Source: Clostridiales bacterium (GTDB lineage Bacteria > Bacillota > Clostridia > Lachnospirales > Lachnospiraceae). Taken from it: a stretch of 34,578 nt of DNA. How positions within the stretch are numbered: the first letter of the stretch is position 1; every line of letters starts with the position of its first letter. This document shows, in pieces, positions 15,301-24,309 of this stretch. The DNA lies in the NCBI GenBank assembly GCA_020859985.1, contig JAJBVD010000072.1, positions 1-34,578 of the forward strand. Direction: 5' to 3'. The notes below the pieces were generated by a model. It worked only from the letters and a program-made list of their open reading frames with translations, searched no databases and had not been told where the DNA came from. A program made the translations under genes and the position numbers.

Positions 15301-18300
15301 ATCCGGGTAATATACGGACTGGTCGTTGTCGCTGATGTCCGCGTGGGTCGTCACTTCAATATTATTGTGATACAGGCTTTCAAACGCTACGACCGTTTTT
15401 CCTGCCAGCAGGCTGGAGTCCAATGAGAAAGCTATAAGGTATGTGCCGTCCACGGAGTTGTTGCCCTCGTGGTATGCCGTCACAGTGTTGCACCCATCCT
15501 CGCTTTCAACTGTTGCTGTAAAGGTTGCCGTCGCAGTGATCGTATTACCCGCTTCGTCAAGGAGAGGCAGCCCGGTCTCGCGGTTATAAAGCGTTCCAGT
15601 CAGAGTATATTCTTTTCCAACTACAAGATTTGTATAAAATACTTCATCTTCAATGACCGCTGCCTCTTCCACCGTACCGACATGGTCGGACGTGTCAGAA
15701 TCAGTCGCTGTCGTGTGAATCTCCGGGAAATGTACAGACTGACCAAGATCAGTGATGTCTGCATGGCTTGCCACAACTACACCGTTATGGATCAGATCCT
15801 CAAACACGACTGTCGTCACGCCTGCTAGGGTCGATGCATCCAGTGTGTAGGTCAGTTCCACCGTGCAGTCCACAGAATTCATGTTCTCATCGTAAACGAC
15901 ACCGGCAACCGTTTCGCCATTTTCCGCCGTCACGGTGCCGTCTGCATTTACCGTAACCTTTACTTCCTGTGTAACGGTCTCGCCGTCCACGAGCAGTTCC
16001 GCCCCGGTGTCTTTATCCATCAGCACACCGCTTACGGTGTACTCATGTCCTGGAATCAGGTTCGAAAGGGATACGGTATCCACGATCGTCGTCTCACCAG
16101 TCATTCCGACTTCATCACCGACTGTCCCGTCCGCTGCAGAGGTCTGCACATCCGGGAAATGGATGGTCTGGTCTTCATCAGTGATGTCGCAGTGAGAAGT
16201 GACCGTGATCCCGTTATGGATCAGATCCTCGAACGCCACGGTCGTCGTTCCCGCTAAAAGGGAACAGTCAAACATGAATGTGATGTCGATGGTGCCGCTT
16301 ACCGAATTTGTTTCCTCATCCACTTCTGCAGTGAGGCCTTCTTCCGTCTCACCCGCGGTGAATGTGCGCTCGGCCGTCACGGTGTTCCCGTCCGCGTCCA
16401 TGAGTTCTTCTCCCGTCTCTTTGTTCATGAGCACACCACTTACGGTATACTCGCGCCCCGGAACGAGATTCGTGTAGATCACCGTATCAACGATAACCGC
16501 ATCTTCACTCACAGTACCGACAGAATCTTCGGCATAACCGTCTGCAGCCGTTGTCTGGATCTCCGGGAAATGGATGGTCTGATCCTCATCCGTAAGATCC
16601 GCGTGGCTGGCCACAGTGATCCCGTTATGGATCAGGTCTTCAAATACGACCACACTCTCACCGGCGAGTCCGCTTGCGTCAAACGTAAACGTCAAAGCAA
16701 CCGTGCCGCTTACGAAACTGTGTTCTTCATCATATTCAGTGACTGTCGTCTCCTCGCCATTTGCCGCAGTGATTGTGCCGTCACTGCCGACCGTGATCTC
16801 CGCAGTCTGCGTCACAGCATCGCCGTTTATGATGATGTCCTCGCCGGTCTCCTGGTCAACCAGTTTCCCGGATACCTTATATGATTTGCCCGGTACCAGG
16901 TTGGTAAGGGCAACGGTATCTGTGATGGATGCGTTTTCCCTGACCGCCCCGACATCATCCTTCGTCGAATTGTCTGCCGCTGAGGTTTTCACTTCCGGAT
17001 AATGCACGGACTGCGCTTCATCCGTCAGATCCGCATGGCTGGCCACAACTATATCGTTATGAATCAGATCCTCGAATACAACGACCGTATTCCCTTCCAG
17101 CTTCGTAGAATCCACTTTGTAGATCAATTCCACAGTAATCATCGCGACTGCCGCAGAAGTATCGGTAACGTAGCTGTTGTCTGCCGCATCCCCTCCTGCG
17201 GTCTTTGCGACATTCTGGCCATAGCCCGTGATGGTTATAGTTCCCTTTGCCGTTGTTCCGTCTGCATAAGTGAATGTAGCATTACCTGCAGCATCAGATG
17301 TGATGGTCACGGTATCATACGTGCCATCCAGTGTCTCCACCGTCTCACCAGCCTTGTGCGCTACGCCGTCCGCATCCGTGCAGTCCTGCTGATACACGAG
17401 TGTGCCTTTCACCGTATAGGTATACTGGCCATTCAGGTCATTATCATCAAAAATGACATTTGTGACGGTTACCTCATCATAGACGGTTGCCGTCTCAGAT
17501 GAAGTTCCCACATCATCTCCTGTCAGGCTGTCGCTTGCGGAGGTATGCACATCCGGATAGCGGATGGTCTGATCCTCATCTACCAGACTGTCATGTACAA
17601 GAACAGCATCCCCGATCGGGTTCCCGTCCTCATCCGCGCGGTAGAGTGATTCAACCACAACCAGTGTTACATCTCCATCAAATGCAGAAGAATCGAGAGT
17701 AAATTCCGGCATTTCCACAATGCCGGACACCGGCGTGTCATTTCTGGAATAAATCCGCTTCGAAGTAACGGTCTTGCCGTCCTCTATTGCTTCGCCTGTG
17801 TCGGCGTTGATCACCTGCATGGTGATGACGTACATCTCGCCTTTCGCAAGGTTCGAGTATGTGACCGTATCCAAAATAGAAGCGTCCTCGGATTTCGTAC
17901 CGACACGGCTCCCGGTCTGGCCATCCACTGCACTCGTATGAAGATCAGGTACATAGAGCATCTGGTCTTCATCCGTGTAATCCTCATGCTTCGCCACCAG
18001 AATCCAGTAACCGTTGACATACTGGTACAGATAATCCACTGCCACGATCGTATGGCCGTTTAACCCTGTCGTATCCAGTGTCGCTGACATGGTAATATCG
18101 CCATAGGTATTGTTTGTGCCGGACTTCTGTTCCGGCTGGAACTCCTTTGTCACCCAGAGTCCGTCATCCGAAACCGTGGCTTCTGCATCATCCGTCCCGA
18201 CGATTGTCAGGACTTTAGACCCATCGGTGATGTCCACAAACTGCGTCTCCATCCGGTAGGTATGATCCGCGGATACATGGGTATAGCTCACCTGATCTGT

Positions 18301-21300
18301 CACTTCATTTTCTGACTTCACGGAAACGGTCTGTGTGCCGGATTCCGCATCCAGTGCCGTGCTTGTCAGCACGATCTCCGTATCAACCAGCGGATGGTAG
18401 GTGTGAAGCTCCGCGTTATTTGTAGTTGAAGCTGACAGCACTTCCGCCTCATCGCCAGTCGTATTATCAATGTAAATCAGGTCCGATTCCAGCAGGTTCT
18501 CTGATTTACTGGAGTTATCCTCGCACTGGAGTTCCGTGATCCGGTAATAGCAGGTGTACATTGCACCATACTCATCGTTCAGCGCATCCAGGCTGCCAAA
18601 CCATACGCCCCAGCCGGAGGCTTCTTCCAGAAGTGCCTCGCCCTCTGCTGTCACCACGCCATTTTCGACATACTGGTCAAAGCCATTTGTATTGGCAGAA
18701 TGCGTCCGGGCTGTATTTACCGTGCCGTTCGCATCGGATACGATCACATGGCTTTCCACTACCGTCTCATTTCCTGCATCGTCCACAACAATCGCCGAGA
18801 TCAGGAACGGAATATAAGACTTATAGTTGCCGTCGATGTCCACCTTCTGGAAGGTAAGGTCGCCCCTGCGCGGCGTCTGGTCTACGGTAGTATCATTCGT
18901 ATCGTAAATGTCTGTAAATGAGTTCTCTCCATCTGTTGTCCCAAGCGCTGTAACTGTACCGTCACTGCGGACAACTGCCTTACCTACAAAGCTTTCATCA
19001 ATCCAGTACCCATACGAAGATTCAATTTCCACAACATAATAGGTTCCGTAAGGCAGACTGTCGTCAGTTCCGTCGCCGTCGGCATCTGTCGTTGCAAAAC
19101 CATTCGCATCTGTCGTAATGGTCTGTACGGTGTAAGAGCCATCTGCAGCCAGTTCACGCAGTTCCGCGGCAGTCGGTGTGTCTGATATAACTGCTTTTGC
19201 AGTCGGGATTTCATTTCCTTCCGCATTCAGTACTTCGTACTCAGAAGCATTGATGATTGCAAAAGTCGCACCCTCCAGCGTTGCTTCGCCCTGGGCTGAA
19301 GACTCTCCTGTTTCCGCGTCCGCTTTCTGTAGGGAAATGCCACCTTTTTTCACCTCATTGGTGACTTCATAGGAAATAACTTGTCCATCCTCCGAAATCG
19401 TAATGGTATAAGATGTGTTCGTACCATCAGAGGTATAAGCCTCATTCTGCCCGGATTCAACGACTGTATAAGTGCCGGCTTGAATGACTGTGCCGGACTC
19501 CGCGTGGCCGTTTTCATCCGTGGTCAGGGTCATCACGACATCACCCTTTGAATACGAAACACTTTCCGTACTTAAGACTACCGAGAAATCATTTTCGCTG
19601 ATGATGTCAAACGTGAAGCCCGCAAGCGAGCCATCGCCCTGCGCACTGCCATCAGAAGTTTCTGCATCTTTTTTATCAAGGGATACCCCGCCATATACCG
19701 GCTCATTATCTATATAACCGGCTTTCTGTACCGTCTCGTTGGAGATTGTCGCCGATGCAGCGGTTGACACCGTTCCGATGGCTTCCGCTGTCCCGTTCCG
19801 GCTGATCGTCCATCCGGTACTGGTCAGCGTATATGTCACCACATCATCCGACCGAACGTACCCGGTTGGTTCTTTTTCCTCGGTAATCTTTAAAAATCCG
19901 AGCGGCAGACAAATAGTCCCACTTGCATCCGTATAAAAACTGCTGCTCGTATAGCCGGAAGCCAGATAAGAATCCCGCAGGAGAATACTTCCGTCCGTGT
20001 CGCTCTCCAGATACCAGATCTTCGTCGCCGTGCCGGTCTCGCCTGTCGCACCCGCGAAAAATTCCAGTTTGAATACGCCCCCTGCCAAAGACACAGATGT
20101 ATTACTCTCCGTTGTCTTCTTCAGGATCAGATCCGTATAATATACCATTGGTGTATCAGTTAAACTATACTCACATGGCTCATCAGCCGTATCGTCTGTC
20201 TTGACCACAACCTCATGGGCAGTCGTATCCAGCTCATATCCGGCAGGGGCAGCCGTCTCTTTGATATAATAGGTTGTCCCATCCGCGTCGCCCACGGCCA
20301 GCTTGACCGTACTGATGGAATTTCCGCCCGCATCGGTTACATTCGCATTGACAGAATTCCCGTCCGCGTCTGTAGTAAACACCGCAGCCACTGCATCATC
20401 GCGGCTTCCGCCATAATCCGTCGCGCTGTAATCCATTGCCGGGATGGTGCAGTCCGCATCCGTATAAATGGCGTAGGTCGCACCGGCAAGCGAGTATGCA
20501 CTGTTGTCGGCAGAAATTGCCGTATTATCGGATGTCTTTGAAAGCTCCAGATATCCATAGCTTGTATTGACGATCGTCGGTACACCGCCGCTGATTTTCA
20601 GATGCCTGTCCAGCGTGGTACCCGTTCCTGCAGGAACAAGCTCCAGTTCAAACGTCTCCCCGTCTTCAATGACATAACCTTCCGGGGCTTCCACCTCTGT
20701 GAGGTAGATATATCCGATTGGGAGGAAACAATCGCCTGCAGAATACGTACCATCGCCATAAACAATCATGTCGTCGCTTTCATTTCCATTCCAGCTTTCG
20801 AGATAATTGTCCCTGCTGTACTTTACGTTGCCATCCTCATCGGAATACAGATACCAGGTCTTTAATTCCTCATAGCCATCTTCCCCATATGCTTCCGGGG
20901 AATACACGACCTTAAACACAGCACCGGCCAGAGGATTTCCATCCTGATCCGTTTTCACAGCCAGATTGCCAAAGAAAACATATGGCATGTTTATGATCGA
21001 GGTGGATGAATATTCATCGTGGAAGACCCCCGGATCGGATTCACTTCCGGCTGTGACAGGTCCATATATCGTGTCATAATTATTGGTGCAGCCGTCCGCC
21101 ACACCTGTTTCTTTTGCATAATAGGTACCTTCGTCAACTTCGATCAGTGCGGACGCGGAGGTTCCGTCCGATTCCAGCTGGACTGTCGTATATTCTTCCG
21201 TGCACTCTGCGTCCGTGTAGATCGTAAAAGAAGTCTGCAGGTTGATTCGCGGAGTCCAGGAAAGCTTCGTATCAGAAATCTGTTTTTTGATCTTAATATA

Positions 21301-24006
21301 ATACGAATCTGTTTCCGTTGTGCGCCGCGCTGATCCCTTGAACGTCTGGTAAGAAGAACCATTCGTTCCAGTCAGGCTTAATGTCAGCGTACCGCTGCCA
21401 CTTTCTTTTACAACAAGCTTTGCGGTCAGAGTCCAACTTCCTGATGTGCCGGCATACCAGCCCCAGCGGCTGTGATTGCCATCACTGCAGGAAACAGAAA
21501 TGGTTGAAGGCAGGCTTGATGTGAGGGTCACGCCCTTGTCCTCCAGCCATTCGTTGATCTCAGTTTTTACTTTACTTGATAATGTAAAATATCCGCCATT
21601 ATAAGCAAGCTTTGAACCGCTCGACGTATAATTATGGCAGGTGCTGGTCAGGGTCACTGATCCCAGACTGCTGCTCCACGAAGATTTGGTGTAAGTAGTA
21701 GATGACGACGCCACCGTACTGATCCCCTCATCTGAAGCAGTGCTGATCTCATCCTCCGATACCGTGCTGATACCTTCTTCGGATGCTTCTTCCTCAATGA
21801 CTGCTATTGCTTCCTCTGAAGAAATGTCCCCGCTTGCAAGGGATTCTTCCAGCTCCGCGTCTACAACCCAGCCGCCGGAGGATTTTTCATTTCCGCCATC
21901 CGTAATATCATACGCCAGATCGCTGACTTCAATCGTATATCCCGCATCGGAATCTACGTTGACAGCTACTGTTACGGAAGTCCCGGATTCCTCCGTTATC
22001 GTGATCCAGTTTTCTACGTCTATCTTTTCCCCGTCTTTCAGCAGCGCAAAATCCATATTCATCTCCGAACCAGTGTAAGACGATACTGTCATGGTGAAAA
22101 TTCCAGCCGCTGATTCATAATCCACACCGTAAGATGCCTGTCCGGTTGTCCCGTCCGCATTTGTGATGTCGATAACAAGATTCCTTGTAGTGGCATGAAC
22201 TGTGGTCACCGCTGTTTCAGCATACGGTTCCACAACAGAAATCGTGCTTACCACATACCACGGATAGTTGGGCATCATATAATAGGACACTTCAAAAGTA
22301 ACCGTGTACTCCCCAACCGTTCCAATATCAAAGCCGCCATCATCATAAACAGTCATATTAAACAGATCCGGATCATATCCAAGGTTCAACAGATATAAAT
22401 CGAACGAATCATCGTCCAGATAGGCTGTATAAGATGGTCCCTCCAGAGTCGAATAAGCCAGGTCCGGCACCACCCCGGTCCACTCATCGCCCTGCGTGAT
22501 GTCACCAAGAATGATCTTGTCGCAGATATTGGATTTGGCCGTTGCTTCGTCCCGATCCGAGACAATCTCAAACGTAACGATACCTGTCCAGCTGTAGCCC
22601 ACTTCGGACTCCAGATAAAAACTATACGTTACGGAATAGCTCTCACCGGCTTCAAAACCGACTGTACCGTCCACGTAGGTCTGCACGACATTGCTATCCT
22701 CTTCATACACCAGATAGGCTGCAGGATCAAATGTCGTATCATATTCCCAGACATATTTTGTACGGTAATAAATCGTCGAACCCGCTTCCGGATAATCGTC
22801 CACCTGCCAGGAATCGTCTTCCTCGATTTCGATGTAGTCAGCCGTTTCCGTTTCAGACTCGCTTTCAATTTCAGACTCTGATGCGGATTCTAATTCCGAT
22901 TCCGGTTCTGTTTCAGTTTCAGTTTCTGTATCCGATTCGGATTCTGATGCAGATTCCGTCCCTTCTTCTGTGGAATCTTCTGTTTCGGATTCTGATACTG
23001 TCTCTGCGTCAGCATCCGCTTCAACAAAAACTGCCGTCACGATAATTTTCCGGGTTCCGTCAGCCGAAAACGATACTGTGTCCGTATCATATGACGCAAT
23101 CTCATTCCCTTCTTCATCCGTCAGAGTGATCGTCTTCAACACGTAACCATCGTCCGCAGTCGCAGTTACCGTGATGGTGCCAACCGTTTCATACTGAGCT
23201 TCCCATGGTCCGTATTCCATCATATCATAAGTATAAGTACCCGCATCAAAAACTTCTCCATAATACTCAAAAGACGCACTGATGGAACCGCCCTCTGTCG
23301 TGTCATATTCAACCCAGCCCCAAGCTTCTTCTGTGGTCTCACTCTCGGTCTCCTGTTCGGTTTCTGTTTCAGATTCCGTTGCAGAAATGAGCGTGACATC
23401 AAGCCAGACATCCTTCTCCGGCATACTGAACGTGAGTTTTTTATCTTCCTCGGCCCACTCGAAGCTGATCTCCTCATTTTCCGAGTAAAACACATGAAGT
23501 TCATCTATGAGGATATCCTCCAACGGCTCGATTGAAACCTCGACCGTTTCTCCCGCTTCATATTCCAAAACAAGAGATTTGTCCTCTGCCTGTTCTTTCA
23601 GTTTTTCTTCATCATACGTATAATCAGCATCTTCATAATAAGGAAGCGTTACCGTATAGGTTGGTGCTTCAGTCTCCGCCTCTTTCTCTGCTTCTGTGTC
23701 ATTCGATGTTTCTGTCTTCTTTTCTGTCTCTGAATCTACTGTACTTTTGTCATTTCCAGAAGATTCGACCGATTCCTGTGAATCGGATTCCGCCGCTGCG
23801 GTTTCAGATGTGGTTTCCGTAGTTCCGGACTCCCCCTGTGTTTGACCCTCCGTCACTGCTGTCTCTGATTCCGACACTTCCGTCACTGTTTCTGTCTCTG
23901 ATTCACTTTCCGCCGCATAGGACGGAAAGTACGTGGTGAGACTGCTCGCAGTCATGACAACCGCCATAACCATGGCGATCGTACTCTTAAGCTTTTTCAC
24001 TTTCAT
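12394..24006 (-). CDS. Giant sortase-anchored surface protein with twelve VaFE (Thr-Gln ester) domains
   Basis: The 3870-residue protein starts at ATG 24006 with GGAGG 6 nt upstream. Order: signal peptide (1-32, ending YAA); acidic Ser/Glu/Thr tract; two InlB-like repeat domains (about 117-332); a second acidic tract; an unrecognised region (about 400-770); a Ser/Thr-rich domain (to about 919); about seven SpaA/Cna-B-like modules (to about 1865); twelve VaFE domains (about 1865-3720); one more SpaA module; and the sorting signal VQTGD, a hydrophobic helix and NRRKKK. VaFE modules carry an opening T-x-A-x-D, a VxFE strand and a closing D-x-x-Q. The Gln is present in all twelve, so each may form a Thr-Gln ester crosslink. 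The result is a long, stiff, protease-resistant stalk, probably for adhesion or mating contact, anchored by the nearby class B sortase. The frame is intact throughout. Confidence 0.95.
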   Translation of the reverse strand: MKVKKLKSTIAMVMAVVMTASSLTTYFPSYAAESESETETVTEVSESETAVTEGQTQGESGTTETTSETAAAESDSQESVESSGNDKSTVDSETEKKTETSNDTEAEKEAETEAPTYTVTLPYYEDADYTYDEEKLKEQAEDKSLVLEYEAGETVEVSIEPLEDILIDELHVFYSENEEISFEWAEEDKKLTFSMPEKDVWLDVTLISATESETETEQETESETTEEAWGWVEYDTTEGGSISASFEYYGEVFDAGTYTYDMMEYGPWEAQYETVGTITVTATADDGYVLKTITLTDEEGNEIASYDTDTVSFSADGTRKIIVTAVFVEADADAETVSESETEDSTEEGTESASESESDTETETETEPESELESASESEIESESETETADYIEIEEDDSWQVDDYPEAGSTIYYRTKYVWEYDTTFDPAAYLVYEEDSNVVQTYVDGTVGFEAGESYSVTYSFYLESEVGYSWTGIVTFEIVSDRDEATAKSNICDKIILGDITQGDEWTGVVPDLAYSTLEGPSYTAYLDDDSFDLYLLNLGYDPDLFNMTVYDDGGFDIGTVGEYTVTFEVSYYMMPNYPWYVVSTISVVEPYAETAVTTVHATTRNLVIDITNADGTTGQASYGVDYESAAGIFTMTVSSYTGSEMNMDFALLKDGEKIDVENWITITEESGTSVTVAVNVDSDAGYTIEVSDLAYDITDGGNEKSSGGWVVDAELEESLASGDISSEEAIAVIEEEASEEGISTVSEDEISTASDEGISTVASSSTTYTKSSWSSSLGSVTLTSTCHNYTSSGSKLAYNGGYFTLSSKVKTEINEWLEDKGVTLTSSLPSTISVSCSDGNHSRWGWYAGTSGSWTLTAKLVVKESGSGTLTLSLTGTNGSSYQTFKGSARRTTETDSYYIKIKKQISDTKLSWTPRINLQTSFTIYTDAECTEEYTTVQLESDGTSASALIEVDEGTYYAKETGVADGCTNNYDTIYGPVTAGSESDPGVFHDEYSSTSIINMPYVFFGNLAVKTDQDGNPLAGAVFKVVYSPEAYGEDGYEELKTWYLYSDEDGNVKYSRDNYLESWNGNESDDMIVYGDGTYSAGDCFLPIGYIYLTEVEAPEGYVIEDGETFELELVPAGTGTTLDRHLKISGGVPTIVNTSYGYLELSKTSDNTAISADNSAYSLAGATYAIYTDADCTIPAMDYSATDYGGSRDDAVAAVFTTDADGNSVNANVTDAGGNSISTVKLAVGDADGTTYYIKETAAPAGYELDTTAHEVVVKTDDTADEPCEYSLTDTPMVYYTDLILKKTTESNTSVSLAGGVFKLEFFAGATGETGTATKIWYLESDTDGSILLRDSYLASGYTSSSFYTDASGTICLPLGFLKITEEKEPTGYVRSDDVVTYTLTSTGWTISRNGTAEAIGTVSTAASATISNETVQKAGYIDNEPVYGGVSLDKKDAETSDGSAQGDGSLAGFTFDIISENDFSVVLSTESVSYSKGDVVMTLTTDENGHAESGTVIQAGTYTVVESGQNEAYTSDGTNTSYTITISEDGQVISYEVTNEVKKGGISLQKADAETGESSAQGEATLEGATFAIINASEYEVLNAEGNEIPTAKAVISDTPTAAELRELAADGSYTVQTITTDANGFATTDADGDGTDDSLPYGTYYVVEIESSYGYWIDESFVGKAVVRSDGTVTALGTTDGENSFTDIYDTNDTTVDQTPRRGDLTFQKVDIDGNYKSYIPFLISAIVVDDAGNETVVESHVIVSDANGTVNTARTHSANTNGFDQYVENGVVTAEGEALLEEASGWGVWFGSLDALNDEYGAMYTCYYRITELQCEDNSSKSENLLESDLIYIDNTTGDEAEVLSASTTNNAELHTYHPLVDTEIVLTSTALDAESGTQTVSVKSENEVTDQVSYTHVSADHTYRMETQFVDITDGSKVLTIVGTDDAEATVSDDGLWVTKEFQPEQKSGTNNTYGDITMSATLDTTGLNGHTIVAVDYLYQYVNGYWILVAKHEDYTDEDQMLYVPDLHTSAVDGQTGSRVGTKSEDASILDTVTYSNLAKGEMYVITMQVINADTGEAIEDGKTVTSKRIYSRNDTPVSGIVEMPEFTLDSSAFDGDVTLVVVESLYRADEDGNPIGDAVLVHDSLVDEDQTIRYPDVHTSASDSLTGDDVGTSSETATVYDEVTVTNVIFDDNDLNGQYTYTVKGTLVYQQDCTDADGVAHKAGETVETLDGTYDTVTITSDAAGNATFTYADGTTAKGTITITGYGQNVAKTAGGDAADNSYVTDTSAAVAMITVELIYKVDSTKLEGNTVVVFEDLIHNDIVVASHADLTDEAQSVHYPEVKTSAADNSTKDDVGAVRENASITDTVALTNLVPGKSYKVSGKLVDQETGEDIIINGDAVTQTAEITVGSDGTITAANGEETTVTEYDEEHSFVSGTVALTFTFDASGLAGESVVVFEDLIHNGITVASHADLTDEDQTIHFPEIQTTAADGYAEDSVGTVSEDAVIVDTVIYTNLVPGREYTVSGVLMNKETGEELMDADGNTVTAERTFTAGETEEGLTAEVDEETNSVSGTIDITFMFDCSLLAGTTTVAFEDLIHNGITVTSHCDITDEDQTIHFPDVQTSAADGTVGDEVGMTGETTIVDTVSLSNLIPGHEYTVSGVLMDKDTGAELLVDGETVTQEVKVTVNADGTVTAENGETVAGVVYDENMNSVDCTVELTYTLDASTLAGVTTVVFEDLIHNGVVVASHADITDLGQSVHFPEIHTTATDSDTSDHVGTVEEAAVIEDEVFYTNLVVGKEYTLTGTLYNRETGLPLLDEAGNTITATATFTATVESEDGCNTVTAYHEGNNSVDGTYLIAFSLDSSLLAGKTVVAFESLYHNNIEVTTHADISDNDQSVYYPDIHTTALDSTTGSHVGSIWGALINFVRKALGQDTADDTNEVITDTVALTNLVPGMTYVVSGKLYNVTESLETGVETPLVIAGEEITRAVTITVSGDGKTITAADGSKTSVTAYNEELNSVDGTVNLTYTLDSSKIQGIEVVVFEKLYQDVSYTPETNPDEVKDEDLVNEHSDITDEGQSISEISIHTTAVDTTTGDHVGTVPDDGETTSIHDEVKLAGLVVGMEYTIDGVLVSIGDSDLDSGEIYYLKADGTLTDNKEEAYTENLTFTAEATSETQILNFALTSDKVQGKSLTVFENIYHNGELISSHPAGDGDGWDEEALAEQTVYYPAGKTNATDSATNEHMSLADTDRTIIDRVYFENLLAGEEYTIIGQLVYKEAFTDADGVSHAAGEAVTEKVTVSFTAAEDLAAAFYEDGSEAAVDSVTATTLADGQMVISGYVSISFTVDTSKFAGATLVAFESFSHNSAEIFTHNDLTDLPQTIKIPEIGTTASVNGIDEAAIYNADGSYADIIITDTISYKNLWTADELAAMAEQAKYIEYSDGTTRTQDGVIYSVSEDAIYVLKGVLMDKETGEALVDSNGNTYTVYSDPVTPESADGTYDVTFTINAGDFLNEDGESTLAGKSLVVFEELYLASTKEEATEENKVAEHKDIEDTDQDIRIPDGRTHAVPDNGTNTLSVQNLSIETMETLHASETDGAHQMQSAKTNTIVDYLAFENLHGGTVYIVTGTLMVITATDADGNPTAWEAAVDDEGNAITVTETLDTSIISENYEDSVSGYLPLQFTFSALNLSGKTTVVFETISRDGVDVLVHADINDEAQTVEITPYDITVEISKKDITNSEELPGAHLIVKDADGNTVDEWTSTSEPHQIVNLALGTYTLTEVTAPDGYEVAETIEFTVEDTIEIQTVTMYDSPKESTIDLTGMTKTLTSSIASAVQTGDFFRYLPAVILIVAAVALVAVLAANRRKKK

Positions 24007-24123
24007 AAGATCCTCCTGCAATAATAATTGTATTTCCAACAGGTCTTCACTCTCATCATCCGCCTCAGGCGGCGGTCCTCTTAACGCCATTTCACCTTCC
24101 CCTTTCATGAATTTTGGGCAATA

Positions 24124-24247
24124 GAATACGCCTTGGCGTATTCTTGCGCTGAGCGCGGTCACTTCAGCGACATATTTCCATGCGCGCGAGTGCGCATCCC
24201 GCGGAGCGTTTTTGTTTTATAGGAACGAAGTTTCTATAAAACAAAAA
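24124..24247 (-). other. Cluster of four hairpins upstream of the giant gene
   Basis: Four inverted repeats lie in 124 bp: GAATACGCC/GGCGTATTC (24124-24143), CGCTGA/TCAGCG (24147-24169), ATGCGC/GCGCAT (24180-24197) and a long one with 14-bp outer arms (24209-24222 with 24234-24247). The 303-bp space between the two surface genes holds nothing else I can call except the terminator below. A structured leader for the giant mRNA or a mobile repeat are both possible. Confidence 0.7.
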
Positions 24248-24269
24248 AGGACTGCCGTTAAGCAATCCT
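24243..24269 (-). terminator. Terminator of the BIG2/transglutaminase-like gene
   Basis: On the minus strand an 8-bp stem (24262-24269 with 24248-24255, one G-U pair) has a 6-nt loop and runs directly into six T. It lies 41 nt after the stop codon of the upstream surface gene. The T-run shares bases with the long hairpin of the adjoining cluster. Confidence 0.85.
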
Positions 24270-24309
24270 CTTTCTTATAATAAACTGTTTCTGTTCAGCA
24301 CCTTTTCGG

